From JBGOUV01 sp041477815 (lineage in GTDB: Bacteria; Acidobacteriota; Terriglobia; Bryobacterales; JACQDG01): 16,860 bases of DNA. The stretch's first letter is position 1, and each line of letters begins with the position of its first letter. Both the position numbers and the translations under genes were made by a program. Of the stretch, positions 5,842 to 13,760 are shown piece by piece. The stretch covers positions 1 through 16,860 of the forward strand of contig JBGOUV010000111.1 in the NCBI GenBank assembly GCA_041477815.1, read 5' to 3'. The notes below the pieces were generated by a model. It was not told where the DNA came from and did no database searches. It saw nothing but the letters and a program-made list of their open reading frames with translations.

Positions 5842-6756
5842 CTACAGGTACTTCTCGAATCCTTCCATCATGACGATCAGGGACGGCCCCAAAACCACTA
5901 CAAATAAGGACGGAAAGATGAAGAAAACCAGCGGAAACACGAGTTTCACCGCGGTTTTGGCCGCCTGCTCTTCCGCCTGCTGCCGCCGCTGGGTGCGCAA
6001 GGTGTCGGAGTGCGTACGCAGGGTCTTGGCGATGCTGGTGCCGAATTGGTCGGTCTGGATCAGCAGGCTGGTGAGCGAGCGGACGCTGTCGACGTCGGTC
6101 CGCTGGGCCATGTGCCGCCAGGCATCGGCGCGGCTCCGTCCCGCGCGCTGTTCGAGGTTGACCAGGTTGAGTTCTTCCGCAATCACCGGCTGGGTGAGAT
6201 TGAGCTCTTCGGCGACGCGCATCACCGCCTGGTCCACACCCAGGCCCGCTTCGATGCAGATCACCATCAGATCCAGCGCCTCGGGCAGACCCCTCTTCAC
6301 TTTCAGTTGCCGTGCCGCAATGCGGCTGCCCAGCCAGAAATCGGGAATCAGAAACCCCAGCCCCAGCGAGAGGCCGAACGCAAAGAACATGCCCTGCTGG
6401 TAGATCCCCGTGACGATGGCCAGGATGGTGAGCGCCAGCGGGACCAGCACCTTGGCGCCGTAGAAAATGTTGACGTGCGAATCCTTTCTGTAGCCCGCCA
6501 GAATCAGCCGCGCCTGAATAACCGATACCTCCTCCGGGCTGCGAGGCAGCATCTTCTGAAAGGGATCCACCACCTTCTGGAGGTTGGCTTCCGTGCGGAC
6601 CCGCAAGAGGTGTTGCAAAAAGCCGCTTTGCGAACCTACGTCGGTGTATACCACCGACGCGAGTCTTGAGGCCAAGGCCCGCCGGTAGAAATAGAGCAGC
6701 ACCCCGCTCGTGATCATCAGGAAAACAGCAGCAAAGGTCAGCAGCGCTAGAGTCAT
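5842..6756 (-). CDS. tadC: Flp pilus inner-membrane platform protein TadC
   Basis: 304 residues. An N-terminal membrane helix (about residues 4-23) is followed by a cytoplasmic region, two helices around residues 100-140, the T2SSF domain (PEALDLMVICIEAGLGVDQA, EELNLTQPVIAEEL) and a C-terminal helix pair (FPLVFFIFPSLFVVVLGPSL). TadC pairs with TadB to form the platform on which the CpaF ATPase acts. It begins 9 nt after the tadB stop, with the Shine-Dalgarno GAGGT at the end of tadB. Length and helix layout are normal for TadC. Confidence 0.93.
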   Translation of the reverse strand: MTLALLTFAAVFLMITSGVLLYFYRRALASRLASVVYTDVGSQSGFLQHLLRVRTEANLQKVVDPFQKMLPRSPEEVSVIQARLILAGYRKDSHVNIFYGAKVLVPLALTILAIVTGIYQQGMFFAFGLSLGLGFLIPDFWLGSRIAARQLKVKRGLPEALDLMVICIEAGLGVDQAVMRVAEELNLTQPVIAEELNLVNLEQRAGRSRADAWRHMAQRTDVDSVRSLTSLLIQTDQFGTSIAKTLRTHSDTLRTQRRQQAEEQAAKTAVKLVFPLVFFIFPSLFVVVLGPSLIVMMEGFEKYL

Positions 6757-6765
6757 AAGAAAACC

Positions 6766-7734
6766 TCACACCTCAATGCGGACGATCTTGCGGATGATCA
6801 GGCCTCCGACGATGGTCATGCACGCCGCAAAATAGATCATCTTCAAGCCGGTAGGATGCTCCCACAGCTTGGTCATATGCTTGGGATTCACGAGATACAT
6901 CAAGACGCCGAGTATGGGGGGCAGCAGCGCCAGTATCCACCCGGTTAGGCGTCCTTGCGCGGTATGCACGCGGATCTGGCGTTTCAACCGGAACCGTTCG
7001 CGGATCACGTGCGCCGTCTTATCCAGGATTTCCGCCAGGTTTCCCCCGCTTTCGCGCTGGATGAGGATGGCCGTAACGATGATCCGGACGTCATGAATGG
7101 GCACCCGGTAGGCCAGGTTCAGCAGGGCTTCCTTGAGGTCCAGGCCGAAATTGTGCTCGTCGAAGGTTTTCCGGAATTCATCGGAGATCGGGGGCGTCAT
7201 CTCCTTGCCCGCGATCTCCAGAGCGGCCAGCAGACTGTGGCCGGCCCGGATCGCTCCCACCATCATGTCCAGGGCCTCCGGCAGCTTTTCCTCGAAGCGG
7301 CCCAACCGTTCCGCTCGTTTATACAGGACGAACAGAAACGGCCCCGTCCCGGCCAGAAGACCAAAGCCCAGAGAAAAGTGCCAGACGCCGGTGCGCATAT
7401 AGGCCGCCACACCGCCGGCCACCGCGCAGGCGAGAGAAATCATCATTAAACGGGCCACGCTCCATTTCAGGTCCGTTTGGAGCAGCAGCCGGCGCAAGCG
7501 CGGGAAGACGTCGAAATTCTGCATCAGCCGGTCGAGCCAGGGCAGCGAGCTGAGCATTTCTTCCCGGAGAACATTGAGGCCCTCGTCGCCTGGATTGCGC
7601 GCGGCGTCCAGGGTCATCGACTCCAGGCGATCCACCGCTTCCCTGCGCTGCCGGCCGCGGCTGCCCAAGGCCGTGGCCACCAGCAGGATCGCCGCAAAAA
7701 CAGCCAAAAATACGATAGTCGCGATGAGTGCCAT
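6766..7734 (-). CDS. tadB: Flp pilus inner-membrane platform protein TadB
   Basis: 322 residues. Membrane helices lie at about residues 3-23, 95-110, 116-136, 265-285 and 298-315. The T2SSF domain between about 155 and 285 has the family signature PEALDMMVGAIRAGHSLLAA and VTAILIQRESGGNLAEILDK. TadB is the partner of TadC in the inner-membrane assembly platform. The ATG at 7734 lies 32 nt after the cpaF stop, with a weak GGGAG site rather far upstream. Order cpaF-tadB-tadC is the conserved core of tad loci. Confidence 0.93.
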   Translation of the reverse strand: MALIATIVFLAVFAAILLVATALGSRGRQRREAVDRLESMTLDAARNPGDEGLNVLREEMLSSLPWLDRLMQNFDVFPRLRRLLLQTDLKWSVARLMMISLACAVAGGVAAYMRTGVWHFSLGFGLLAGTGPFLFVLYKRAERLGRFEEKLPEALDMMVGAIRAGHSLLAALEIAGKEMTPPISDEFRKTFDEHNFGLDLKEALLNLAYRVPIHDVRIIVTAILIQRESGGNLAEILDKTAHVIRERFRLKRQIRVHTAQGRLTGWILALLPPILGVLMYLVNPKHMTKLWEHPTGLKMIYFAACMTIVGGLIIRKIVRIEV

Positions 7735-7766
7735 GACTTTTTGATCGCTCCCGGCAAGCCGCCGGA

Positions 7767-9047
7767 TCAGCGAACCTCCATTGTCCGCTCAAACAACTCG
7801 TGCGGCAGAATGATGCCGGAAACCCGGATGCGCTCCAGAAATCTGGGCCGAATCCGGCTGGGATTAAATGTTCCCAATACCTTTCCGTCCGGCCCGATGC
7901 TCTTCCGCGTGAACGTAAAGATCTCCTGCATGCTGATGACGTCCTCGTCCATCCCCGTGATCTCCGAGAGACTGGTGACTTTGCGGGTGCCGTCGCTCAT
8001 GCGCGACAACTGCATCACCACCCCAATGGCGGAGGCGATCTGCTGGCGCACGGCTTTCTCGGGGAGGCTGAGGTTGGCCATGGCCACCATGGACTCGAGG
8101 CGGGAGAGGGCGTCGCGGCAGGAGTTGGCGTGAATCGTGGTCATGGAGCCTTCGTGACCGGTGTTCATCGCCTGCAGCATGTCGAAGGCCTCCTCGCCGC
8201 GCACCTCGCCGATGATGATGCGGTCCGGACGCATACGCAGGCTGTTGATGAGGAGCTGGCGCTGGCGCACGGCGCCGTTGCCCTCCACGTTGGGGGGGCG
8301 CGTCTCCAGACGGATCACGTTCTCCTGCTGGATCTGGAGCTCGGCGGCGTCCTCGATCGTGATCAGGCGCTCCCGGTCCGGGATGAACTTGGAGAGCATG
8401 TTCAGAAACGTGGTCTTGCCGGCGCCGGTGCCGCCGGAAATCAGGATGCTGATTCGCGCCCGCACCGCCGCCTTTAACACCTCCAGCATTTCCGGGGAGA
8501 TGGTCTGGCTCTGGAGCAGCTCGTCGGCGGTCAAGGGCGACCGGCCGAACCGGCGTATCGATAGCGCCGGCCCATCCAAAGCCAGCGGCGGGATGATGGC
8601 GTTTACGCGCGAGCCGTCCTGCAGGCGCGCGTCCACCATGGGCGAGGATTCGTCGATTCGCCGGCCCACCTGCGCCACAATGCGGTCAATGATCTGCAAC
8701 AGATGCTTGTCGTCCCGGAACTTTACCGGAACCTTTTCCAGGATGCCCCGGCGCTCGATAAAGACCAGGTCGTACCGGTTCACCAGTATGTCCGAGATCG
8801 TGTAGTCTTTTAACAGCGGCTCCAGGGGTCCCAGGCCGAAAACCTCGTCCATCAATTCCGCCTGCAACCGTTCCTTCTCGGCCGCGCTGAGGGGCACCTT
8901 TTCCCGGGAGAAGATGTCAAAGATCACGGAGGCGATCGCCTGCTTGGCCGCGCCGCTATTCACCTTTGACAGCTTCTCCAGATCCACCTTGGCCAGCAAG
9001 GAGCGGTGAACATCCATCTTCAACTGGTCGAAATCCATCGCTTCCAT
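7767..9047 (-). CDS. cpaF: Flp pilus motor ATPase CpaF/TadA
   Basis: 426 residues from the ATG at 9047. This is a type II/IV secretion ATPase that powers Flp pilus assembly at the inner membrane. Walker A is GGTGAGKT (residues 205-212), the Asp box ITIEDAAEL (229-237), Walker B IIIGEVRGEE (277-286) and the His box GHEGSMTTIHAN (298-309). All catalytic elements are intact. The start codon overlaps the cpaE stop as TAATG, with GGAG upstream, which indicates translational coupling. Upstream in-frame starts to 9095 would extend the overlap with cpaE and were rejected. Confidence 0.95.
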   Translation of the reverse strand: MEAMDFDQLKMDVHRSLLAKVDLEKLSKVNSGAAKQAIASVIFDIFSREKVPLSAAEKERLQAELMDEVFGLGPLEPLLKDYTISDILVNRYDLVFIERRGILEKVPVKFRDDKHLLQIIDRIVAQVGRRIDESSPMVDARLQDGSRVNAIIPPLALDGPALSIRRFGRSPLTADELLQSQTISPEMLEVLKAAVRARISILISGGTGAGKTTFLNMLSKFIPDRERLITIEDAAELQIQQENVIRLETRPPNVEGNGAVRQRQLLINSLRMRPDRIIIGEVRGEEAFDMLQAMNTGHEGSMTTIHANSCRDALSRLESMVAMANLSLPEKAVRQQIASAIGVVMQLSRMSDGTRKVTSLSEITGMDEDVISMQEIFTFTRKSIGPDGKVLGTFNPSRIRPRFLERIRVSGIILPHELFERTMEVR

Positions 9048-10216
9048 TAGAAAAGGCTCCATTTGCCCCTGGCGGCCAGGGCCGGCTTCCCACATGCCTC
9101 GCGCGCCATCTGGTACAGGACACGGGTGACGGGCGTCCTCTGCAGGGCCAGCGGGATCCCCTTGTCCAGGGATTGGCGGACCGACTGGTAATCATTGGGT
9201 ACTTTCCACTTGAACGAAGTCTCCAGGATCTTCTCGATGCGGCCTTCGTCGATTTCCATGTGACGCGGGTCGTAGCGGTTGAGGACGACTTCCAAGTGAC
9301 GCCCCTCGCCGCCGATCGTGCGCAGATGGGCGATCAGGCGTTGCGCATTGCGGAGTGCAGCGACCTCGGCGTGGGTTACCAGATACACCATGTCCGCGGC
9401 CCCGAAGAGAACCTCCGTGCCCTCCCCGAGCGTGGGGCCGGCGTCCACCACCACGTAGGGGAACTGCTCCCGCAGCAGCTCCAGCAGCTTCGTAAGGTTT
9501 CCGTTCTGCACCAGGGGCAAGTTGTTGTACTGGTCGGGCGCCGCCAGCAGCGAGACTCCCGAGGAGTGCGTCGCCAGCAGCGTGGCCAGGAAATCGCCAT
9601 CGAGCCGGCCGGGGTTCCGTAAGGCATCGGCTACGCTGAAACGCGGGTTCAAGCCCAGCACCACGCCGGCATCACCCAGGTGCAGGTTCAGGTCTACCAG
9701 GCCTACTTCCTGGTTAGACTCCTTCTTGAGCGCGATGGCGAAATTGCTGGCCAGCGTGGTGACCCCCGTTCCGCCCTTGGCCCCCCAAAAAACGAGGATC
9801 TTTCCCAAGCTCTTCTTTTGGCGATCCAGTTCGAAGCGCCGCGCGGAGGCGCGAACCACCGCCTCCGTCAGGACTTCGCCGGATACCGGCTCGGAGAGGA
9901 ACTCGCGGGCGCCCGCCCGCATGCACTTCACCAACAGCTCCGAATCCCGTTTCCGGGAATAAACCATCACCGTTACCAAGGAATCGCGCCCGCCGATGTT
10001 CTCCACCAGACTTAGGGCCACCTCCGGGTCGGAATCGAGATCCACCACCACCACGTCGCACCCCGCTTCCATCAGGGTCATTAAGTGGTTGAAACTCGGG
10101 TAGGATCCTAACTCCCCAGCGACCTGGACCTGTTGCCCCCGGAAGGCCTCGGCGAGGGCGCGCCGGCGACCTTCTGCCGGGCCAATCAGGATGACCGACA
10201 GCGTAGTGCTCGCCAT
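9047..10216 (-). CDS. cpaE: Pilus localisation protein CpaE/TadZ (MinD/ParA-like ATPase)
   Basis: 389 residues. Residues 5-125 form an atypical receiver-like domain (DVVVVDLDSDPE; later MRAGAREFLSEPVSGEVL). A MinD/ParA-like ATPase domain follows: AKGGTGVTTLASNFAIAL (residues 146-163) is a deviant Walker A that keeps the signature Lys147 but has Val where MinD has the second lysine. VGLVDLNLHLGD (Asp175, Asp182) and VVVDAGPTLGEG are further nucleotide-site motifs. TadZ/CpaE proteins place the Tad machinery at the pole. An in-frame extension upstream to 10969 lies inside cpaB and has low-complexity shadow composition, so the start at ATG 10216, 17 nt after cpaB, was chosen. Confidence 0.92.
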   Translation of the reverse strand: MASTTLSVILIGPAEGRRRALAEAFRGQQVQVAGELGSYPSFNHLMTLMEAGCDVVVVDLDSDPEVALSLVENIGGRDSLVTVMVYSRKRDSELLVKCMRAGAREFLSEPVSGEVLTEAVVRASARRFELDRQKKSLGKILVFWGAKGGTGVTTLASNFAIALKKESNQEVGLVDLNLHLGDAGVVLGLNPRFSVADALRNPGRLDGDFLATLLATHSSGVSLLAAPDQYNNLPLVQNGNLTKLLELLREQFPYVVVDAGPTLGEGTEVLFGAADMVYLVTHAEVAALRNAQRLIAHLRTIGGEGRHLEVVLNRYDPRHMEIDEGRIEKILETSFKWKVPNDYQSVRQSLDKGIPLALQRTPVTRVLYQMAREACGKPALAARGKWSLF

Positions 10217-10233
10217 GTGATCACGGGTAGAGG

Positions 10234-11154
10234 TCACTGGCGCGGTTCCCCGGAAGGAACAGCCGGGGTCAGTCGGATCTCGACCTTGCTGATTCTCTCG
10301 CCACGCAGCATTTCGATCGATGCGGTGGTGGGAGCCGGCGGAGGCGGGGGCGGCGGAGGCGGTGCAGCCACCACTGGAACCGGCCGCGGGGCACTGCGCC
10401 GGACCGCAGGCGCCGGCGGTTTCGCCCCTCCGTCCGCGTATAGCGCGCGCCGGTGGACCAGCGCCATCTTGGTATTGCTGTTTTCGGCCAACTGCTTGTC
10501 CATAGGATTCCGCAACACCAATTGGATCCGGCCCTCGTTGCCGGCCAAGGTCACTTTGGCGGCGTCTTCCGGGGTGCAAAGCAGGGTCACCACATTGACC
10601 TTCTCCGCCCGGCCCTGCGCGTCCGGCTGGATCTTTTGCCCGGCCGCCAGCACCTGGACGTTTTCCAGAATTGTCTTGGTCAGAGATTCCGCGGCCCCTC
10701 CCCCGGCGCTCCCGGGATTTCCGGTGAGCAGCACGTCCACCTTGGTTCCCGGCCCCACGAAGCCCGCCACCGCGACGACGTCGTCCACCCGGATCGACAC
10801 CGCCCTCATCCCTGCCGGGATCACCGCCGGCATGCCGGCGCCCGATCCTACCGGAGCAAGCTTCGCCTCCAATACGATCTCGTCGCGAAACATCGGATAG
10901 AGTACGGCGCGGCCCACCACGGTGGCGGGGTCCGTAGCCGCTCCTTGCGGGGCGCTGCCGGCGGACCACTCCATCGTCTTCAGATCCTCGGCGACCAGCT
11001 TGGTTCCGATTTCCAGATCCCGCACCGCCACCACCACATTGGAAGTCGCTGCTGCCCGCGCGGTCTGTTTCAGTTTCTTCAAAACGAGCACACCCGCCGC
11101 CCCGGCGATCAAAAAGGCGAGAACAAACGTGGCCACCAGTGATGTTCTATTCAT
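10234..11154 (-). CDS. cpaB: Flp pilus periplasmic assembly protein CpaB/RcpC
   Basis: 306 residues. One N-terminal membrane helix (about 6-26) is followed by an SAF domain (residues 38-101, VVVAVRDLEIGTKLVAEDLK) and the RcpC/CpaB domain (AVSIRVDDVVAVAGFVGPGT, KVDVLLTG, and VTLLCTPEDAAKVTLAGNEG then IQLVLRNP). CpaB connects the inner-membrane machinery with the secretin and may bind peptidoglycan. A run of nine prolines (residues 265-273) lies in a proline-rich linker before the last 33 residues. The ATG at 11154 has AGGAG 8 nt upstream. It follows tadV by 19 nt. Confidence 0.93.
   Translation of the reverse strand: MNRTSLVATFVLAFLIAGAAGVLVLKKLKQTARAAATSNVVVAVRDLEIGTKLVAEDLKTMEWSAGSAPQGAATDPATVVGRAVLYPMFRDEIVLEAKLAPVGSGAGMPAVIPAGMRAVSIRVDDVVAVAGFVGPGTKVDVLLTGNPGSAGGGAAESLTKTILENVQVLAAGQKIQPDAQGRAEKVNVVTLLCTPEDAAKVTLAGNEGRIQLVLRNPMDKQLAENSNTKMALVHRRALYADGGAKPPAPAVRRSAPRPVPVVAAPPPPPPPPPAPTTASIEMLRGERISKVEIRLTPAVPSGEPRQ
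10336..10362 (-). repeat. Nine-proline tract in CpaB
   Basis: Codons CCN for nine consecutive prolines (residues 265-273), flanked by further Pro and Ala. Such tracts usually need elongation factor P for efficient translation (established knowledge). The tract separates the folded CpaB domain from a short C-terminal tail. Confidence 0.8.
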
Positions 11155-11173
11155 TTCAGATGCTCCTGTCTTT

Positions 11174-11689
11174 TCACATCCAATAAAAGGAAATCATCGT
11201 TCCAATGGCGATGGCAGGCGCATAAGGCATCCGCAGAGCGGCCGGATTGTCCAGTGAGATCACCGGATGGGGACGCCATCCGCTCCCCGCCAAGTGCCTC
11301 ACTACCCGGCCGGCGCCTGACACTGACCTACCCAGCGAACCGTACCATGCTGCGTAGCCCAGCGCCAGCACTCCCCCCGCGATGCCCGTAGCCAGCAGGG
11401 CGTAGATCAGTTGGAACGGCCCGATCCACGCTCCCACCGCGGCGCACAGTTTCAAATCTCCGAGGCCCAGGCTCCGCGCGTAGCAAACCACGCCCGCCAC
11501 CACGGCCCCTAAGGCAATACCGGCCATACTCCTGGCAACGCCGTACAGCCCACCCGTCCAGCCGCCGGCCGCAATGCCCGCCAGCAGGAAGGGGATTACG
11601 AGCCAGTTTGGTATCCGCCGGCTTCGCAGGTCCGCGATGCTGGCGACTACCACGACTGCAAGGGTGGGCCACATGGCGATGGAGTTCAT
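11174..11689 (-). CDS. tadV: Prepilin peptidase TadV/CpaA (A24 family)
   Basis: 171 residues from the ATG at 11689. A polytopic membrane aspartic protease that cleaves the Flp and TadE-like prepilins. Catalytic aspartates are Asp20 in the IADLRSRRIPNW motif and Asp78 in the GLGD motif (SLGLGDLKLCAAVGAWIG). It is the short TadV type without the N-terminal methylase domain of PilD. No strong Shine-Dalgarno is visible. A TTG at 11704 and an ATG at 11674 are alternative starts in the same frame. The 66-nt gap to flp contains competing hairpins (11703-11755). Confidence 0.9.
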   Translation of the reverse strand: MNSIAMWPTLAVVVVASIADLRSRRIPNWLVIPFLLAGIAAGGWTGGLYGVARSMAGIALGAVVAGVVCYARSLGLGDLKLCAAVGAWIGPFQLIYALLATGIAGGVLALGYAAWYGSLGRSVSGAGRVVRHLAGSGWRPHPVISLDNPAALRMPYAPAIAIGTMISFYWM

Positions 11690-11702
11690 TGGTCTTTGCA
11701 GC

Positions 11703-11755
11703 AAGAGGGTTCTGTCGAAGCTTGACGCCCATACATCCCTCTTCCGGTTGAAGAG
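11703..11755 (-). promoter_or_regulatory. Two mutually exclusive hairpins between flp and tadV
   Basis: On the minus strand, directly after the flp stop, CTCTTC-AACCG-GAAGAG (11755-11739) makes a 6-bp hairpin. The same GAAGAGGG strand can instead pair with CCCTCTT at 11709-11703, just before the tadV start, giving a 7-bp stem with a 27-nt loop. There is no T-run, so this is not a typical terminator. It could stabilise the flp mRNA 3' end or mask the tadV initiation region; both are inference. Confidence 0.4.
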
Positions 11756-11950
11756 CTACTTGACGTAGGTGGTGAGCTTATCACCGATCTTCTCGAAGGC
11801 ATTGTTGATATTGGAAGCCACCGCGGTCATGCCCGCCGTGGCAGCCAGAGCGATCAAAGCCACCACTAGGGCGTATTCGATCAAATCCTGCCCGCTCTCG
11901 TCCTTCAGAATCTGTATCTTCACGTACAAACTGGTAAGGATGTTGCGCAT
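11756..11950 (-). CDS. flp: Flp-family type IVb prepilin (major pilin)
   Basis: 64 residues starting MRNILTSLYVKIQILKDESG. The prepilin site is Gly20|Gln21 in SGQDLIEYALVVALIA, with Glu at +5 and Tyr at +6, the Flp hallmark. A hydrophobic helix follows, then a short polar tail ending DKLTTYVK. The mature pilin would be 44 residues. The ATG at 11950 has AGGAG 9 nt upstream; longer in-frame starts to 12094 are not supported by the family. It is the first gene of the tad series, behind a 200-bp region with operator-like repeats, as expected for the most strongly expressed component. Confidence 0.95.
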   Translation of the reverse strand: MRNILTSLYVKIQILKDESGQDLIEYALVVALIALAATAGMTAVASNINNAFEKIGDKLTTYVK

Positions 11951-12099
11951 TCGGTTTCTCTCCTGATCTGAAATTCGTCCCATGCCGCCCCTCTGGAACC
12001 GGGAAACGGGCACAGTGACAGGATGGGCTTGGCAATTCAGCATCCATTCCGAGATGCCTTGTACGGTCAATAACTTGGGGGAGATTCGGCCCAAGAAAG

Positions 12100-12119
12100 G
12101 TGTCTACAGTCGTATACAC
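12100..12119. promoter_or_regulatory. Operator-like inverted repeat 1 upstream of flp
   Basis: GTGTCTAC-AGTC-GTATACAC is an 8-4-8 inverted repeat with one mismatch between arms. It lies 150 nt upstream of the flp start codon. A related site is centred 31 bp further upstream. No clear promoter hexamers were found next to it. Confidence 0.5.
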
Positions 12120-12130
12120 TTGGTCGTAGG

Positions 12131-12150
12131 GTGTAAGCCTTAGTATACAC
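12131..12150. promoter_or_regulatory. Operator-like inverted repeat 2 upstream of flp
   Basis: GTGTAAGC-CTTA-GTATACAC is an 8-4-8 inverted repeat with two mismatches. Its right arm is identical to that of repeat 1, exactly 31 bp away (about three helical turns), which would put two bound dimers on the same DNA face. It abuts the stop codon of the GT-C gene. Confidence 0.45.
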
Positions 12151-13659
12151 TCAGTGGTTCGCTTGAGCAATGCTTGGAAAGAGAAATCGGAGGCTCGCCC
12201 ACGGCCCGACCACAAATTCATAGCCGTCCACCACCTCGCTGTGAACGGAGTTCTGCGGAAACCGAGCCCGGACGCCCTTTAGATACTTGGAGTACTCCTG
12301 AGGGCCGATGGGCAACGGAAAGATCACGAAGTTCGTTTGGGATCCGGCGGGGAACCGGTCGAGCAGATGGGTAGTCCTGTTTTGCAGGGCAAACACCCGG
12401 CGGCCGGAGGGATAGTTAGCCTCGGGATACTGGAACGTCCAGTACTTTGGTAAGTAGTACCCGGCGTGACGATACCCCATGAGGTGGGAGTCGAAGGCCA
12501 CGATAACAGAGTCGGCCGGGTTGGTCAGGCGGGCCACGCCGGCCAGCACGACCGCCATGCTGGCCTCAAACTCTCGTACCGCGCGGTAGGTGCAATAAAA
12601 CGGAGGGAACAGGAATAGGCCGGCGTTGATCGCGACCATGCCCATTAGCAGGACTGCCTTGCTTCGCAAGGAGGCCCGTCCGCGGGCGAAGGAGTCGGCC
12701 GTCCGCCGTCCCAGCAAGGCGAACAGGGGCGGGGATAGTACCAGCAAGTAGCCGCTATTGATATGCCGGAAAAATACGAAGCTGAAGAAGAGCAACCCGG
12801 GCAGCGCCCACACCCACAGGAACAGCTTCTTGTCGCTCTCCAGAGGCGCCTGAGGGTCGGGCAGGATTAGAGGCGCAAAAGCGCCGTAGCACAGCCCGTA
12901 AGCGAAGGCGATGTTAAAGATGCGGGCGATGGTCAGATAAACGGAGTTGGTTAGGACCGTCTGCTGAGCCGGTACGGTACTCCACAGGTCGTAGAACGCC
13001 AAGAAGTAGACGGCCGCTCCGCCGCTGGCCTGAACCATGGGGAGGAACCAGGCCAGCACCGCGGCGATGAAGGCGAGGAATCCCAGCGCGATCCGACTCC
13101 GGGGGGCTTTCCGCATCGACAGCAACCACAGCGGGCCCAGAAACAGCACGGAGGACTGGCGAAACCCGGTGGCCACCCCCAACGCGATGGCGCTGGGAAC
13201 CAGAAACGCCAAGCGCCCGCGGTAGGTCTGCCAGCCGAGATAGCCGATCAGCGCCGCGAAAAAAGCTTCCACGATATAGGTCAGGGCCACCGTGCCGTGG
13301 AACCACGCCAGCGGTGACGCTACAAAGATGATTCCGGCAAACTGCGCGGCCCGCTGTCCGAACCAGCCCTCGGCCAGCGCATAGACCATGGCCGCGGCGG
13401 CACAGCTCGCCAGGATGCTCACCGCCACCAACGCGGCGTTGGCCTCGGGGAAGATCGAGTAGAACACCCGGCCCAGGCAGACGTACAGAAAGTAGCCGGG
13501 CGGGTGGGGTTGGTGCCTGGCCGGATCGAACTTGTCGAGCGCCAGCGCGAAGTTGACCGAATCCAGGTCATAAAGGAGGCGGCTGCGGAACAGGAACCGT
13601 GTGAGGGCCGTCGCAGCTACCAGCAAGACGTAATCCAGCTTATTCCGATTCTCCACCAC
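12151..13659 (-). CDS. GT-C fold membrane glycosyltransferase (GT39/DUF2723-like)
   Basis: 502 residues with about ten hydrophobic segments. The first extracytoplasmic loop carries YDLDSVNFALALDKFD (Asp31, Asp33) followed by HQPHPPGYFLYV (HPPGY at 52-56), the acidic loop and HPPGY pattern of polyprenol-phosphate-dependent glycosyltransferases of the GT39/DUF2723 type. A soluble domain follows the last helix (from about residue 370). Such enzymes transfer a sugar from a lipid-linked donor on the outer face of the inner membrane; donor and acceptor are unknown here. It starts at one of two tandem GTG codons (13659 or 13656) behind AAGGGG. It lies upstream of flp in the same direction and divergent from the GT87 genes. 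Confidence 0.75.
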   Translation of the reverse strand: MVENRNKLDYVLLVAATALTRFLFRSRLLYDLDSVNFALALDKFDPARHQPHPPGYFLYVCLGRVFYSIFPEANAALVAVSILASCAAAAMVYALAEGWFGQRAAQFAGIIFVASPLAWFHGTVALTYIVEAFFAALIGYLGWQTYRGRLAFLVPSAIALGVATGFRQSSVLFLGPLWLLSMRKAPRSRIALGFLAFIAAVLAWFLPMVQASGGAAVYFLAFYDLWSTVPAQQTVLTNSVYLTIARIFNIAFAYGLCYGAFAPLILPDPQAPLESDKKLFLWVWALPGLLFFSFVFFRHINSGYLLVLSPPLFALLGRRTADSFARGRASLRSKAVLLMGMVAINAGLFLFPPFYCTYRAVREFEASMAVVLAGVARLTNPADSVIVAFDSHLMGYRHAGYYLPKYWTFQYPEANYPSGRRVFALQNRTTHLLDRFPAGSQTNFVIFPLPIGPQEYSKYLKGVRARFPQNSVHSEVVDGYEFVVGPWASLRFLFPSIAQANH

Positions 13660-13760
13660 TACCCCTTGTCGGCAAGCCGCCTGCCGGGTTTTGGCTGCCG
13701 AATTGCAGCTTCCTCCCTCCTGGTCAAGAACCTGCCCTTTCGCATATTATCGTATACAGC
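13660..13760. promoter_or_regulatory. Divergent promoter region between GT-C and GT87 genes
   Basis: 101 bp between two divergent genes must hold both promoters. A TATTAT hexamer at 13745-13750 suits a -10 box for the plus strand, but no good -35 is seen 16-18 bp upstream. It would start transcription within a few bases of the ATG at 13761, giving a leaderless or near-leaderless mRNA. GTATACAG (13752-13759) resembles the half-site found upstream of flp. On the minus strand AAGGGG serves as ribosome binding site for the GT-C gene. Confidence 0.35.

Noticed and set aside
10217..10969. N-terminal extension of the CpaE frame through cpaB
   Set aside because: It overlaps cpaB almost entirely and is Arg/Gly-rich low-complexity sequence; the CpaE family starts at the ATG at 10216.
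12020..12075. flp promoter with -35 TTGACC (minus strand, near 12067)
   Set aside because: The -35 match is good but no acceptable -10 hexamer lies at 16-18 bp, so I did not annotate it.
13671..13695. Plus-strand hairpin CGGCA...TGCCG followed by GGTTTT as terminator
   Set aside because: Only a 5-bp stem, a short T-run, and no plus-strand gene upstream to terminate.
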